NCBI GenBank assembly: GCA_937892345.1
Contig: CALAGF010000045.1
Coordinates: forward strand, 1-18,328
Source: an uncultured Rhodocyclaceae bacterium
Lineage (GTDB): Bacteria; Pseudomonadota; Gammaproteobacteria; Burkholderiales; Rhodocyclaceae
Direction: 5' to 3'
Length of the DNA: 18,328 nt
The position numbers were made by a program, and so were the translations under genes. Position 1 is the first letter of the stretch, and each line of letters starts with the position of its first letter. Positions 1-7,517 of the stretch are shown piece by piece. A model generated the notes under the pieces. The model saw only the letters and a program-made list of their open reading frames with translations. It ran no database searches and was not told the origin of the DNA.

Positions 1-2
1 AG

Positions 3-1973
3 AAGCACTATTCACGCTACACCCCGGAAGTGGTTGAAAAGGTGTGCGGTACCCCCAAGGATGCCTTCCTGAAGGTCTGTGAATACATTGCCGAAACGGC
101 CGCGCCGAACAAGACGATGACCAACCTGTATGCCCTGGGCTGGACCGAGCACTCCGTCGGCTCCCAGAACATCCGCTGCATGGCGATCATTCAGCAATTG
201 CTGGGCAACATGGGGATGGCCGGTGGCGGGATCAATGCGCTGCGCGGGCATGCCAACGTGCAAGGGATTACCGACTTTGCGCTCTACGCCCAGAATCTGC
301 CAGGCTACGTTTCTGCACCGACCGATGCGGATCCGGATCGCACGACCTATCTGGGCAAGCGTACGCCCAAGCCTTTGCGTCCGGGCCAGATGAACTTCCC
401 GCAGAATTTCCCGAAGTGGCATACCAGCCTGGCGAAAGCCTGGTGGGGCGATGCGGCCACCAAGGACAACGACTTCGCCTACGATTACTTCCCGAAACTG
501 GGTGGGGCGTCGGACGTACTGCAGATGTTCGACCAGATGTACCAGGGCAAGATGACGGGCTTCTTCTGTCAGGGCTTCAACCCGCTGGCTTCCGTGGCCA
601 ACAAGAAGAAGGTCAGCGATGGCCTCTCCAAGTTGAAGTACATGGTGGTCATGGACCCGCTGGCGACCGATACCTCCGAGTTCTGGAAGCCGCACGGCGA
701 GTTCAATGAAGTCAATCCGGCGGATATTCAGACCGAAGTCTTCCGTTTGCCGACCACCTTGTTTGCGGAAACCGCAGGGACCTTTACCAACTCCGGCCGT
801 GTCATCCAGTGGCGCTGGAAGGCAGCGGATGGTCCGGGTGATGCGAAGGATGACACCGAAATCATGGCCGCACTGTTCCTGAAACTCAAGGAAATGTACG
901 CCAAGGACGGTGGTGCCTTCCCCGATCCCATCCTCAAGCTGACTTGGGCCTATGCTCAGCCCGCCAAGCCGTCGCCGGAAGAATTGCTGCGCGAAATCAA
1001 CGGCAAGGCACTGGCTGACGTGCTCGATCCGAAAGATCCGACCAAGGTGCTGGCCAAGGCGGGTGAGCAGTTGGCAACCTTCGCCCATCTGCGTGATGAC
1101 GGTTCGACAGCCTGTGGCAACTGGATCTACTGCGGTAGCTGGTCGCAAGCCGGCAACAATACCGCCAAGCGCGACAACAGTGACCCGTCCGGCCTCGGCC
1201 AGACGCTGAACTGGGGTTATGCCTGGCCGGTCAACCGCCGCATCATCTACAACCGGGCTTCTGCCGATCCGTCCGGCAAGCCGTGGGATCCGAAACGTAC
1301 CGTGTTGAAGTGGGTGGGCGACAAGTGGGGCGGTAACGATGTCCCCGACATGCGCCCGGATGCCAAGCCGGAAGAAAACGTGATGCCCTTCATCATGAAT
1401 CCGGAAGGCGTGTCCCGTCTGTTTAGCCGCGAGTTGATGGCAGAAGGTCCTTTCCCGGAACATTACGAGCCGTTCGAAAGCCCGCTGGATGCCAACCCCA
1501 TGCACCCGAACAACCCGAAGGCCAAGTCCAATCCGGCCGCGCGGGTGTACAAGGGCGACATGGAGGCGTTTGGCACGGCCAAGGACTTCCCGTATGTGGC
1601 AACTACCTACCGTCTGACCGAGCATTTCCACTACTGGACCAAGCAGAGCAAGATCAACGCGATCATGCAGCCGGAACAGTTTGTTGAAATCGGCGAGGAA
1701 TTGGCCAAGGAGAAAGGCATCAAGGCGGGCGACCGCATCAAGGTGCGCTCCAACCGCGGCTTCATCAAGGCGGTGGCGGTGGTGACCAAGCGCATCAAGG
1801 CCTTCGACATCGACGGCAAGAAGGTGCACACGGTGGGCATTCCAATCCACTATGGTTTCAAGGGGGCGACGAAGCCGGGCTTCATCACCAATACCCTGAC
1901 GCCGTTCGTGGGTGACGCCAATACGCAGACGCCGGAGTACAAGGCGTTCCTGGTCAACATCGAGAAGGCATAA
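3..1973 (+). CDS. fdnG: Formate dehydrogenase-N/O type, alpha (catalytic) subunit, 5' truncated by window edge
   Basis: This is the C-terminal 656 residues of the molybdenum (bis-MGD) formate dehydrogenase large subunit, which oxidises formate to CO2 on the periplasmic side. The reading frame is already open at base 3, so the gene starts upstream; about 360 residues are missing compared with the roughly 1015-residue E. coli FdnG. Family blocks visible are GWTEHSVGSQNIR, GNMGMAGGGINALRGHAN and, further on, NWGYAWPVNRR. The last ~130 residues look like the molybdopterin dinucleotide-binding domain (FVEIGEELAKEKGIKAGDRI). The Tat signal, the first Fe-S cluster and the Sec/Cys active-site residue would all lie outside the window. 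The stop codon is 12 bases before the beta subunit gene, and a good AAAGGAG overlaps it. The sel genes downstream suggest a Sec enzyme, but that cannot be seen here. Confidence 0.96.
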   Translation, partial: KHYSRYTPEVVEKVCGTPKDAFLKVCEYIAETAAPNKTMTNLYALGWTEHSVGSQNIRCMAIIQQLLGNMGMAGGGINALRGHANVQGITDFALYAQNLPGYVSAPTDADPDRTTYLGKRTPKPLRPGQMNFPQNFPKWHTSLAKAWWGDAATKDNDFAYDYFPKLGGASDVLQMFDQMYQGKMTGFFCQGFNPLASVANKKKVSDGLSKLKYMVVMDPLATDTSEFWKPHGEFNEVNPADIQTEVFRLPTTLFAETAGTFTNSGRVIQWRWKAADGPGDAKDDTEIMAALFLKLKEMYAKDGGAFPDPILKLTWAYAQPAKPSPEELLREINGKALADVLDPKDPTKVLAKAGEQLATFAHLRDDGSTACGNWIYCGSWSQAGNNTAKRDNSDPSGLGQTLNWGYAWPVNRRIIYNRASADPSGKPWDPKRTVLKWVGDKWGGNDVPDMRPDAKPEENVMPFIMNPEGVSRLFSRELMAEGPFPEHYEPFESPLDANPMHPNNPKAKSNPAARVYKGDMEAFGTAKDFPYVATTYRLTEHFHYWTKQSKINAIMQPEQFVEIGEELAKEKGIKAGDRIKVRSNRGFIKAVAVVTKRIKAFDIDGKKVHTVGIPIHYGFKGATKPGFITNTLTPFVGDANTQTPEYKAFLVNIEKA

Positions 1974-1985
1974 AGGAGCGCTGAC

Positions 1986-2882
1986 ATGGCACTGCAATCG
2001 CTAGACATCAAACAGCGTTCCGCGACCACCACGCCGTCCACGCAAGTGCGGCAGACGGTCGAGATCGCCAAACTCATCGACGTATCCGCTTGTATTGGCT
2101 GCAAGGCCTGCCAGGTGGCGTGTTCGGAGTGGAATGACATCCGCGACGAGGTCGGCTCTTGCCACGGGGTGTACGACAACCCCATGGATCTGTCGGCCAA
2201 ATCGTGGACGGTGATGCGCTACACCGAGGTCGAGCAGAACAACAAGCTGGAGTGGCTGATCCGCAAGGACGGCTGCATGCACTGTTCCGACCCCGGCTGC
2301 CTCAAGGCCTGCCCGTCGCCCGGCGCGATCATCCAGTACAGCAACGGCATCGTGGATTTCCATCAGGAAAACTGCATCGGCTGCGGCTACTGCGTGACCG
2401 GCTGTCCGTTCAACGTCCCGCGCATCTCCAAGGAAGACAGCAAGGCCTACAAGTGCTCGTTGTGTTCTGACCGGGTGGCGGTCAACCAGGCCCCGGCCTG
2501 TGTGAAAGCCTGTCCGACCGGCGCGATCCAGTTCGGTTCGAAGGAGGACATGAAGGACTACGCCGCCAAGCGCGTCACCGACCTCAAGGAACGTGGCTAC
2601 GATCAGGCCGGCTTGTACGACCCGCAAGGGGTGGGTGGCACGCACGTCATGTACGTGCTGCACCACGCGGACAAGCCAGACCTGTACGCCGGTCTGCCGG
2701 CCAATCCGTCGATCAGCCCGCTGGTCTCGTTGTGGAAGGGCTTCGCCAAGCCGCTCGCCACGCTGGCCCTGGCCGGTGTCGCATTGGGCAGCCTGTTCCA
2801 TTACGTCACCAAGGGTCCGAACGAGGTCTCGAAAGAGATCGAAGACGAGATCGAGGCTGAAGATAAGGAGGAGGCAAAATGA
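1986..2882 (+). CDS. fdnH: Formate dehydrogenase beta (iron-sulfur) subunit
   Basis: This 298-residue protein carries electrons from the catalytic subunit to the membrane cytochrome b. Sixteen cysteines are arranged in four [4Fe-4S] clusters: C36/39/42/46, C97/100/105/109, C130/133/136/140 and C157/160/172/176, the FdnH/FdxH pattern. A single membrane segment near residues 252-276 (PLATLALAGVALGSLFHYV) would anchor it to the periplasmic face, followed by a strongly acidic tail (EIEDEIEAEDKEEAK). The length matches the E. coli protein (about 294). The start is supported by AAAGGAG eight bases upstream. Its TGA overlaps the ATG of the gamma subunit by four bases (ATGA), so translation is probably coupled. 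Confidence 0.97.
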   Translation: MALQSLDIKQRSATTTPSTQVRQTVEIAKLIDVSACIGCKACQVACSEWNDIRDEVGSCHGVYDNPMDLSAKSWTVMRYTEVEQNNKLEWLIRKDGCMHCSDPGCLKACPSPGAIIQYSNGIVDFHQENCIGCGYCVTGCPFNVPRISKEDSKAYKCSLCSDRVAVNQAPACVKACPTGAIQFGSKEDMKDYAAKRVTDLKERGYDQAGLYDPQGVGGTHVMYVLHHADKPDLYAGLPANPSISPLVSLWKGFAKPLATLALAGVALGSLFHYVTKGPNEVSKEIEDEIEAEDKEEAK

Positions 2883-3499
2883 TCCGCGATCCGAAAGACC
2901 TCAAGCGTTATGAGCCCAAGGAACGGGCCAATCACTGGGTGGTGGGCATCAGCTTCATCCTGCTCGCCCTCTCCGGTCTGGCCTTCTTCCACCCGGCTTT
3001 CTTCCCGCTCACCCAGCTGTTCGGCGGCCCGGTCTGGGCCCGCATCATCCACCCCTATCTCGGGGTGCTGATGGCGCTGTCCTTCCTCGGGCTGTACATC
3101 CGCTTCAAGCATCTCAACAAGATGACGCCGGCGGACAAGGAATGGCTGGCCAAGGCGAAGAACATGGTGGATGGCAACGACCACGACATGCCGGAACAGG
3201 GCAAGTACAACGGCGGCCAGAAAGTCATGTTCTGGGCTTTGGCCGTCTGCATGCTGCTGATGACCGTTTCCGGCCTGTTCATCTGGCGTGCCTGGTTCGG
3301 CTTCGATATCACGCTCGTCCGCATGGGCGCCGTGGTGCATGCCGCGGCCGGCGCGTTCATGATCGGCCTGATCATGGTCCACGTTTATGCCGCCATCTGG
3401 GTCAAGGGCACCATCCGCGCCATGTGGTACGGCACGGTCACCCGCGCCTGGGCCAAGCAACATCACCGTGGCTGGTATCGCCAGGTGACTGGCAAGTGA
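2879..3499 (+). CDS. fdnI: Formate dehydrogenase gamma subunit, cytochrome b556
   Basis: This 206-residue integral membrane diheme cytochrome b passes electrons from the Fe-S subunit to quinone, making formate oxidation energy-conserving. Four hydrophobic segments are visible at about residues 20-38, 55-75, 115-136 and 150-174. Histidines H19, H58, H154 and H168 fall where the heme ligands of E. coli FdnI lie (H18, H57, H155, H169). The start overlaps the beta gene stop by four bases and has AGGAGG just upstream. A strong terminator hairpin begins four bases after the stop, so this is the end of the structural operon. Confidence 0.95.
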   Translation: MIRDPKDLKRYEPKERANHWVVGISFILLALSGLAFFHPAFFPLTQLFGGPVWARIIHPYLGVLMALSFLGLYIRFKHLNKMTPADKEWLAKAKNMVDGNDHDMPEQGKYNGGQKVMFWALAVCMLLMTVSGLFIWRAWFGFDITLVRMGAVVHAAAGAFMIGLIMVHVYAAIWVKGTIRAMWYGTVTRAWAKQHHRGWYRQVTGK

Positions 3500-3502
3500 T
3501 CA

Positions 3503-3543
3503 ACGCATGGCCCCGGAATGAGCACGGGGCCGTGCGTGTTTTA
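3503..3543 (+). terminator. Rho-independent terminator after the formate dehydrogenase structural genes
   Basis: The arms ACGCATGGCCCCG (3503-3515) and CGGGGCCGTGCGT (3525-3537) pair over 13 bp with one G-T wobble and a 9-base loop. They are followed by GTTTTA and then GTGTTTT. Confidence 0.9.
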
Positions 3544-3567
3544 GTGTTTTGCTTTACCTTGCGTTTT

Positions 3568-3607
3568 GGAGGCTCTGCCGTGTTCGCACCGCATCCTCCG
3601 CTTTTTT
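3568..3607 (+). terminator. Second terminator-like hairpin / possible attenuator in the fdhE leader
   Basis: An outer stem GGAGG (3568-3572) with CCTCC (3595-3599) encloses an inner stem TGC-C-GTG with CAC-C-GCA, capped by a TTCG tetraloop (3583-3586). There is one C-C mismatch and a small asymmetric bulge. After GC comes a run of six T (3602-3607). The run ends 22 bases before the fdhE ATG, so it may act as a tandem terminator or as an attenuator for the maturation genes. Confidence 0.65.
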
Positions 3608-3629
3608 CGCAACCCAGAACGATAACAAC

Positions 3630-4535
3630 ATGACCACCCAACCCATCGATTTCAAACCGCCCACCGAAGATGCGCCGGCCGTTCTGCTGCCGCTCAATGC
3701 CCGCCTCTTTGCCGAGCGTGCCGACCGCTTTGATTTGTTGGCCGAAGGCCACAGCCTGAACGAGTGGCTGCAATTTCTTGCGCAGCTATCGCGGGCGCAG
3801 CAGACGGCGCTGAGCGCCTTGCCGATGCTGCCGCTGCCCGACGCCGAGGCGCAAGCGCGTGCGGCGCAACATGGCATGCCCACGCTGGACAGTGCGCAGC
3901 GGCCCGCGGTCTGGCGCGAAGTCCTGCTGCAGCTGGCCTCCGATTTGCGACTTGCTGCGCCGGCGGCCACACGTCAAACACTGGATGCCTTGCTGGTAGC
4001 CTCGGACGAGCATCTGGAATATCTCGCCGATGGCTTGTTGACCGGTGAACCCGGTGCCGACGACATCGCGGCGCTGCCTTTTGTCGCAGCGGCCTTGCAA
4101 GTGGTGTTCACCCGGATGGCGGCACAGTTGGACGCCAGTGCCTTGGCCACCATGGATGCACTCAACGTTTGTCCCTGCTGCGGCAGCCCTGCCGTGGCCA
4201 GCACGGTGCGTCTCGGGCCGGTGATCAATAATCTGCGCTACCTGCATTGCAGCCTGTGCAATACCGAATGGAATGTGGCGCGCGCGGTGTGCACGCACTG
4301 CGCCGGCGATGGCGACGTGGGTTTGCACGAACTGGAGGGCGGCAAAGGGCCGATGCGTGCCGAGACCTGCGACAGTTGCAAGAGCTACCTGAAAATCGTC
4401 TATCAGGAAAAAGACCCCAACGCCGATCCGGTCGCCGATGATCTGGCGACGCTGGCCCTGGACATGTTGCTCGACGAAGCCGGCTACCAGCGTAGCGGTC
4501 CCAACCTTTTGCTGATGGGCGCCTACAGCGGCTAA
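3630..4535 (+). CDS. fdhE: Formate dehydrogenase accessory protein FdhE
   Basis: FdhE is a cytoplasmic rubredoxin-like maturation factor that acts on the formate dehydrogenase catalytic subunit before Tat export. This 301-residue protein is close to the E. coli length (309). Four CxxC motifs are visible: C181-C184 (CPCC), C207-C210 (CSLC), C221-C224 (CTHC) and C247-C250 (CDSC), the family metal-binding pattern. The N-terminal ~170 residues are Ala/Leu-rich and helical. I chose the ATG at 3630; an upstream in-frame TTG (3549) would run through the terminator-like hairpin and adds no family-like sequence. The chosen start has no obvious Shine-Dalgarno sequence. selA follows after 42 bases. Confidence 0.95.
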   Translation: MTTQPIDFKPPTEDAPAVLLPLNARLFAERADRFDLLAEGHSLNEWLQFLAQLSRAQQTALSALPMLPLPDAEAQARAAQHGMPTLDSAQRPAVWREVLLQLASDLRLAAPAATRQTLDALLVASDEHLEYLADGLLTGEPGADDIAALPFVAAALQVVFTRMAAQLDASALATMDALNVCPCCGSPAVASTVRLGPVINNLRYLHCSLCNTEWNVARAVCTHCAGDGDVGLHELEGGKGPMRAETCDSCKSYLKIVYQEKDPNADPVADDLATLALDMLLDEAGYQRSGPNLLLMGAYSG

Positions 4536-4577
4536 GCCTCTTTCCCTCAACTTTCTGCCCGGTCCGGGTGAGAGCCT

Positions 4578-5975
4578 ATGAACGAAAATCCACGTCTTCC
4601 CGCGGTCGACCGCGTTTTACAACAACTTCCCGAAGTCATCGAAACACATGGCCGCCAATTGGTGACGGCGTGCGTTCGCGTCGAGCTGGCAGCGGCCCGT
4701 GAGGCCTTGAAGCAGGGTTTGCCGCTGCCCGAGGTATCCACCTTGCTGGCGGCCATCCGCCAGCGGGCCGCAGCAGCTGGTCGGGCCAATTTGCGGGCGG
4801 TCTTCAACCTGACCGGCACCGTGCTGCACACCAACCTCGGTCGGGCGCAGATGGCGGAAGCGGCGATTAGCGCCATGGTGGATGCGGCCCGTTCACCTTG
4901 TGCGCTGGAATACGATCTGGCCACGGGCGGGCGCGGGGATCGCGATGATCTGGTCTCCAGCCTGTTGGCCGAATTGGTAGCCGGGGGGAATCCGGAGATT
5001 GCTGCGACCATCGTCAACAACAATGCCGCCGCCGTGCTGCTGACGCTGAATGCGCTGGCGCAGGGCAAGGAGGCGGTGGTGTCGCGCGGCGAGCTGGTCG
5101 AAATCGGCGGTGCTTTCCGCATTCCCGATGTGATGCGCCGGGCGCAGGTCAAACTGCATGAAATCGGCACGACCAACCGCACGCACGCGCGCGATTTCGA
5201 GGAGGCCATCAGTCCCCGGACGGCCTTGCTGATGAAAATCCACACCAGCAATTACGCCGTGACGGGCTTCACTGCAGCGGTCGACGAGCCAAGCATTGCC
5301 AAAATCGCCCATGCTGCCGGTTTGCCTTTCGTGGTCGATCTGGGCAGCGGCACGCTGTACGATTTTGCCGCGCTCGGTTTGCCGGCAGAGCCGACGCCGC
5401 AGCAGGCGTTGGCGGCGGGGGCGGATATCGTCACCTTCTCCGGTGACAAGTTGCTCGGTGGGCCGCAGGCGGGCTTGATTGTCGGGCGCAAGGATCTGAT
5501 CGCCAAGATCAAGAAAAACCCGCTGAAGCGGGCGCTGCGAGTGGGTAAAACCACGCTGGCAGCGCTGGAGGCGACCCTGCGCTTGTATCGCGACCCCGAT
5601 CGTCTGGTCGCGCGCCTGCCCACCTTGCGGCTGCTGACGCGCCCGGTCGCGGAGATTGCTGCGCTGGCCGAGCGGGTATTGCCTGCGGTACAAGCAGCGC
5701 TGGGCGAGCGCGTCAAGGTCAGTGTCGCGGCTTGCAGCAGCCAGATCGGGAGTGGCGCTTTGCCGGTTGAACGCTTGCCGTCGGCCGCACTGGTGATTCG
5801 CCCGACGGCCAAAAAACCGGGAAAAACCCTGTTGACCGTAGAAGCGGCTTTCCGGGGTTTGCCGGTGCCGGTGATCGGTTATATCCGTGATGATGCCTAC
5901 CACCTTGATCTGCGCTGTCTCGAAGTGCAGGACGAAGCCCGTTTTGTGGCCCAACTGGCTTCGCTGAAGTTTTGA
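4578..5975 (+). CDS. selA: L-seryl-tRNA(Sec) selenium transferase
   Basis: SelA is a PLP-dependent decameric enzyme that converts Ser-tRNA(Sec) to Sec-tRNA(Sec) with selenophosphate. The protein is 465 residues (E. coli 463). Visible family features are the N-terminal tRNA-binding region (LPAVDRVLQ at 7-15), FNLTGTVLHTNLGRA (76-90), IVNNNAAAVLL (145-155) and the PLP lysine K291 in FSGDKLLGGPQAGLIVG. The start has a GAGAG purine stretch a few bases upstream. It lies in the same direction as fdhE and selB. A terminator-like hairpin follows at 6081. Its partner selD (selenophosphate synthetase) is not in this window. Confidence 0.98.
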   Translation: MNENPRLPAVDRVLQQLPEVIETHGRQLVTACVRVELAAAREALKQGLPLPEVSTLLAAIRQRAAAAGRANLRAVFNLTGTVLHTNLGRAQMAEAAISAMVDAARSPCALEYDLATGGRGDRDDLVSSLLAELVAGGNPEIAATIVNNNAAAVLLTLNALAQGKEAVVSRGELVEIGGAFRIPDVMRRAQVKLHEIGTTNRTHARDFEEAISPRTALLMKIHTSNYAVTGFTAAVDEPSIAKIAHAAGLPFVVDLGSGTLYDFAALGLPAEPTPQQALAAGADIVTFSGDKLLGGPQAGLIVGRKDLIAKIKKNPLKRALRVGKTTLAALEATLRLYRDPDRLVARLPTLRLLTRPVAEIAALAERVLPAVQAALGERVKVSVAACSSQIGSGALPVERLPSAALVIRPTAKKPGKTLLTVEAAFRGLPVPVIGYIRDDAYHLDLRCLEVQDEARFVAQLASLKF

Positions 5976-6080
5976 GTTTCCGGAAATGGCCCGGCTCGTT
6001 GCCGTGCTGGGCAGTCCGCGTACCGCCCGCCATTCCCGATCCCCGGCGTGTGCCGCACACAGCGTCACGCCACCCCGTAA

Positions 6081-6112
6081 ATCCCGGCATCTCCGTGCCG
6101 GGATGGTTTTCT
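6081..6112 (+). terminator. Terminator-like hairpin between selA and the flavoprotein gene
   Basis: The arms ATCCCGGCA (6081-6089) and TGCCGGGAT (6096-6104) pair perfectly over 9 bp with a 6-base loop. GGTTTTCT follows. It ends about 17 bases before the next ATG, so it may be a partial terminator or an attenuator. The rest of the 153-base gap shows no clear promoter. Confidence 0.65.
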
Positions 6113-6128
6113 GAATGGAGATGAAGAG

Positions 6129-7463
6129 ATGAGCTTGAACCGACGACAATTTCTGGCAGCCGGTGCTGCCTTGGGCGCGACAGCGAGTATCGCTGCCCCG
6201 ACCAGCCCGCTGCCTTTCCTGATCCAGATGCAGTCCGACCCGCTGCTGCCGAAAGCCAGCGGCAAGCGCGTGGTGATTTGCGGGGGTGGGTGGGGCGGTG
6301 TCAGTGCTGCCAAACATCTGAAAAAACTCGATCCCAGCCTTGATGTCGTGTTGCTGGAGCGAAATCCGGTCTTTTTCTCCTGCCCGATGAGCAACAAGTG
6401 GCTGGTCGATGTTGTCGATGTCCAGTTCCTGACCTTCAGCTACCTCGATGTGGCGCAGAAGTACGGCTACCAGTACATCCAGACCGAAGTCACTGCCTTT
6501 GAGCGCGAGAAAAAGCGCGTCATCACGGCGCAGGGCTGGATTGATTACGACTACCTGATTCTCGGTAGCGGCATCCGCTACAACTACGAAGCCTGGTTCG
6601 GCAACGACCGCAAGGCGGCCGACTACACCAAGGCCATGTTCCCGGCGGCCTACATCCCGAACGCCGAGCATTTCAGGCTCAAGCAGAGCATCCAGAATTT
6701 CACTGGCGGCGATCTGGTGATGACGCTGCCGCCACCGCCGCATCGTTGCCCGCCGTCGCCCTACGAGCGCGCCTGCCTGATCGCTGGCTTGTTCAAGGAG
6801 CGCAAGATCAAGGGCAAGATCACCATCCTTGACCCCAAGCCGAGCATTGCGCCGATCACCGGCGGCTTCCAGGAAGCCTTCGAGCATCTGTACAAGGATC
6901 AGATCGTTTATGTGCCGAAGGCGGTAATTCAGGAAGTCGACCCGTTCAACAAGAAGATCAAGACCGCCGCTGGTGACTTCAAGTTCGATCACTCCATCCT
7001 GATGGCGCCCCATCAGGCCGGCGACATGGCCTGGAAGGCCGGGGTTATCGGCCGGAACGAGGAAGGCAAGCCGACCGGCTGGGCTGGCGTCGATCCCTTC
7101 TTCCTGAACATGAAAGATGACCCGGACACCTACGTGATCGGCGATTCGGTGGGCGTCGTTTCGCCGCTGTTCCGCTTTTACCCCAAGGCCGGCCACGTTG
7201 CCAACGCCCACGCCAAGATCGTTGCCAATTACATTGTTCAGCGCGTCAAGGGCCGCGAGCCGAAGTACGCGCTGCCCGACAACCTGTGCTTCATGATGGT
7301 GAACACTGCGCCGCGCGAGGATGTCGCGGTGCGCTTCAAGTACTGGGTCAACGACAAGGGGCAGATCGTGCAGGATCAGGACGACGACAACCTGCGGCGT
7401 GAAGAACTGGTCACCGAGGACTTCGCCTGGGCCGGACGGATGTACGAAGACATGTTCGGCTAA
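6129..7463 (+). CDS. Tat-exported FccB/SoxF-like (flavocytochrome c sulfide dehydrogenase family) flavoprotein
   Basis: This 444-residue FAD/NAD-binding-fold oxidoreductase has a twin-arginine signal (NRRQFLAAGAALGA, residues 4-17) and is probably periplasmic. The Rossmann motif VVICGGGWGG lies at 48-57, and a second FAD motif (DTYVIGDSVG) at 333-342. Three cysteines align with the key ones of flavocytochrome c sulfide dehydrogenase FccB: C85 in FFSCPMSN (covalent FAD position), and C207 (RCPPSPYERA) with C387 (NLCFMM), the redox disulfide pair. These suggest sulfide or related reduced-sulfur (perhaps selenide) oxidation. No cytochrome c partner gene (fccA/soxE) is adjacent. GGAG precedes the start. 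Its place between selA and selB is unusual; its role there is unknown. Confidence 0.85.
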   Translation: MSLNRRQFLAAGAALGATASIAAPTSPLPFLIQMQSDPLLPKASGKRVVICGGGWGGVSAAKHLKKLDPSLDVVLLERNPVFFSCPMSNKWLVDVVDVQFLTFSYLDVAQKYGYQYIQTEVTAFEREKKRVITAQGWIDYDYLILGSGIRYNYEAWFGNDRKAADYTKAMFPAAYIPNAEHFRLKQSIQNFTGGDLVMTLPPPPHRCPPSPYERACLIAGLFKERKIKGKITILDPKPSIAPITGGFQEAFEHLYKDQIVYVPKAVIQEVDPFNKKIKTAAGDFKFDHSILMAPHQAGDMAWKAGVIGRNEEGKPTGWAGVDPFFLNMKDDPDTYVIGDSVGVVSPLFRFYPKAGHVANAHAKIVANYIVQRVKGREPKYALPDNLCFMMVNTAPREDVAVRFKYWVNDKGQIVQDQDDDNLRREELVTEDFAWAGRMYEDMFG

Positions 7464-7470
7464 GCTGGCG

Positions 7471-7492
7471 GGTGGCCCGGCGACGGGCCACC
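7471..7492 (+). other. GNRA-capped hairpin between the flavoprotein gene and selB
   Basis: The arms GGTGGCCCG (7471-7479) and CGGGCCACC (7484-7492) are a perfect 9-bp stem closed by a GCGA (GNRA-type) tetraloop. The tail is TTGATTGAT, too T-poor for an efficient intrinsic terminator. It could be an mRNA-stability or 3'-end element. It starts 7 bases after the flavoprotein stop. Confidence 0.6.
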
Positions 7493-7517
7493 TTGATTGA
7501 TACGGAGACAGCATTTC

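Noticed and set aside
12..1997. A 661-residue - strand open frame opposite the formate dehydrogenase alpha gene
   Set aside because: It is an antisense shadow of a conserved gene and its protein shows no recognisable motif.
3549..3629. An upstream TTG start that would lengthen FdhE by 27 residues
   Set aside because: The extension covers the terminator-like hairpin, has no ribosome-binding site and does not look like the FdhE N terminus.
7471..7492. The GNRA-capped hairpin as a SECIS element
   Set aside because: Bacterial SECIS hairpins lie inside the coding sequence directly after the Sec UGA and have a bulged U and GU-containing loop. This one is after a TAA stop and has neither.
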